A stretch of 64,000 nucleotides of DNA from Alphaproteobacteria bacterium SO-S41 (GTDB taxonomy: Bacteria; Pseudomonadota; Alphaproteobacteria; Micropepsales; Micropepsaceae). The translations under genes were made by a program, and so were the position numbers. The stretch is taken from NCBI GenBank assembly GCA_019670725.1, contig AP024629.1, positions 3,968,001 through 4,032,000 of the forward strand. Reading direction: 5' to 3'. Each line of letters begins with the position of its first letter. Within the stretch, counting starts at the first letter, position 1. Positions 63,233 through 64,000 of this stretch are shown one piece after another. The notes beneath the pieces were generated by a model. It was not told where the DNA came from, ran no database searches, and was given only the letters and a program-made list of their open reading frames with translations.

Positions 63233-64000
63233 CTAAGCCGCGGTCTTGGTCGCCCGCTCGCGGTGGAACAGCAGCGCCTGGCCGATCGTCGCGGTGACGG
63301 TCTCGGGCAGGAAGGGCTTGGTCACCAGATAGGTCGGCTCGGGGCGCTCGCCGGTGAGGAGACGCTCGGGATAGGCCGTGATGAAGATGACGGGAACGTC
63401 GAAGTCGACCAGCAGGTCCTTCACGGCGTCGATGCCCGACGACCCATCGGCGAGGCGAATGTCGGCGAGGACGAGGTCCGGCGCGGTGCGGCGGGCCAGC
63501 CCCGCAGCCTCCGTGCGCGTCGTCGCGATACCGGTAACGCGGTGGCCAAGGTCCTCGACGATCGACTGCAGATGCATGGCGATGATCGACTCATCCTCGA
63601 TGATCATCACCGCGCAGCGCAGCTCTTCCATGATCGACTTGCGGGCCGCATCGATCTCGCGCTGTACGTCGGCTTCGGGGCGGCCGAGGATCGTCGCGGT
63701 TTCCTCCAGCGAGAAACCTTCCACGGCGGTCAGCAGGAGGGCCTCGCGGGCGCCGGCGGTCAGGAGCTGCAGCACGCCGCCCTCCCCGTCGCCGCCGGTC
63801 TGCGAGACGTCGACATGGGCGGCCGTCGGGCTCCAGACGGCGTGGAAGATGCGATAGAGCTCGACCCGCGGGGGATGTTCGGCGGAAATCTGGTCCGGGG
63901 CGGCCAGCACGGCTTCCAGCGCGGCCCGGACGAAGGAGTCGCCGCTTTTCTGTGAGCCGGTCAATGCCCGGGCGTAACGCCGCAGATAAGGCAGGAAAGG
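63233..64000 (-). CDS. phyR: PhyR-type general stress response regulator (partial)
   Basis: This is the alphaproteobacterial regulator that, when phosphorylated, binds the anti-sigma factor NepR and frees the sigma factor EcfG. An N-terminal sigma-like domain (FLPYLRRYARALTGSQKSGD, REALLLTAVEGFSLEETATI) precedes a C-terminal receiver (VMIIEDESIIA, phospho-acceptor in LVLADIRLADGSSG, lysine in YLVTKPF). The reading frame stays open to the window edge and the coding likeness begins before the TTG at 63964, so the true start is outside. The genes for NepR and EcfG are usually next to it and are expected beyond the right edge. Confidence 0.92.
   Translation of the reverse strand, partial: PFLPYLRRYARALTGSQKSGDSFVRAALEAVLAAPDQISAEHPPRVELYRIFHAVWSPTAAHVDVSQTGGDGEGGVLQLLTAGAREALLLTAVEGFSLEETATILGRPEADVQREIDAARKSIMEELRCAVMIIEDESIIAMHLQSIVEDLGHRVTGIATTRTEAAGLARRTAPDLVLADIRLADGSSGIDAVKDLLVDFDVPVIFITAYPERLLTGERPEPTYLVTKPFLPETVTATIGQALLFHRERATKTAA

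Noticed and set aside
63964-63966. TTG at 63964 as start of PhyR
   Set aside because: The conserved PhyR N-terminal residues continue upstream of it without a stop to the window edge.

Overview
The window is a dense, GC-rich bacterial chromosome segment with no rRNA, tRNA, phage or IS genes visible. It most likely comes from an alphaproteobacterium. The signs are a PhyR-type general stress regulator (sigma-like plus receiver domains) at the right edge, a glxBCD/glnT set, a Ku/LigD pair, GPH-family transporters beside a TonB-dependent receptor, and GC-rich dispersed inverted repeats of a type common in that class. The species cannot be named from the sequence alone.

Layout. 0-4.7 kb: a MacAB-like ABC exporter (ATPase and HlyD adaptor, leftward) faces a sigma-54 response regulator and its histidine kinase. 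The region between them holds a near-perfect -24/-12 promoter and two tandem inverted repeats, so the regulatory circuit can be read directly. 4.7-7.3 kb: a CPA1 antiporter and a PrmC-like methyltransferase. 7.3-13.1 kb: a tight leftward operon of a GNAT-like protein, an AsnB-type amidotransferase, an acyl carrier protein, a NadE-family amidating enzyme and a flippase. This looks like a biosynthesis and export module for an amidated, carrier-bound product that I do not recognise. 13.2-18.2 kb: glxB-glxC-glxD-glnT with an XRE-cupin regulator. 18.3-22.9 kb: a leftward catabolic set (Baeyer-Villiger-like monooxygenase, GPH transporter, SDR, carboxymuconolactone-decarboxylase-like protein). 23.1-30.7 kb: a GAF-PAS-GGDEF-EAL protein, a Rieske oxygenase translationally coupled to a phytoene-dehydrogenase-like flavoprotein, and a secreted M1 aminopeptidase.

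30.8-37.5 kb: a six-gene nucleotide-sugar operon. It has rfbF and rfbH for CDP-3,6-dideoxyhexose, plus a UDP-sugar dehydrogenase and a UDP-xylose-synthase-like SDR; no rfbG is visible. 37.6-44.9 kb: a thiolase and a complete branched-chain 2-oxoacid dehydrogenase operon (E1 alpha, E1 beta, E2, E3). Two small secreted TIMP/NTR-like paralogues are inserted between E2 and E3. 44.9-51 kb: a soxBDAG operon for heterotetrameric sarcosine oxidase or N-methylglutamate dehydrogenase, with a divergent GlxA/GbdR-type regulator. Together with glxBCD/glnT, the window therefore carries homologues of every enzyme class of the N-methylglutamate pathway, split over two loci. 51-57.4 kb: a second GPH transporter, a TonB-dependent receptor, a TetR regulator and a class III aminotransferase. 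57.6-61 kb: Ku and LigD for non-homologous end joining. 61-64 kb: an MFS transporter, a DUF72 protein and the C-terminal part of PhyR.

Besides genes, three kinds of dispersed inverted repeat, two intrinsic terminators and several short palindromes shared between promoters were found. No stretch longer than about 240 bp lacks a gene. Start codons were revised where ribosome sites, overlaps or promoter positions argued for it.
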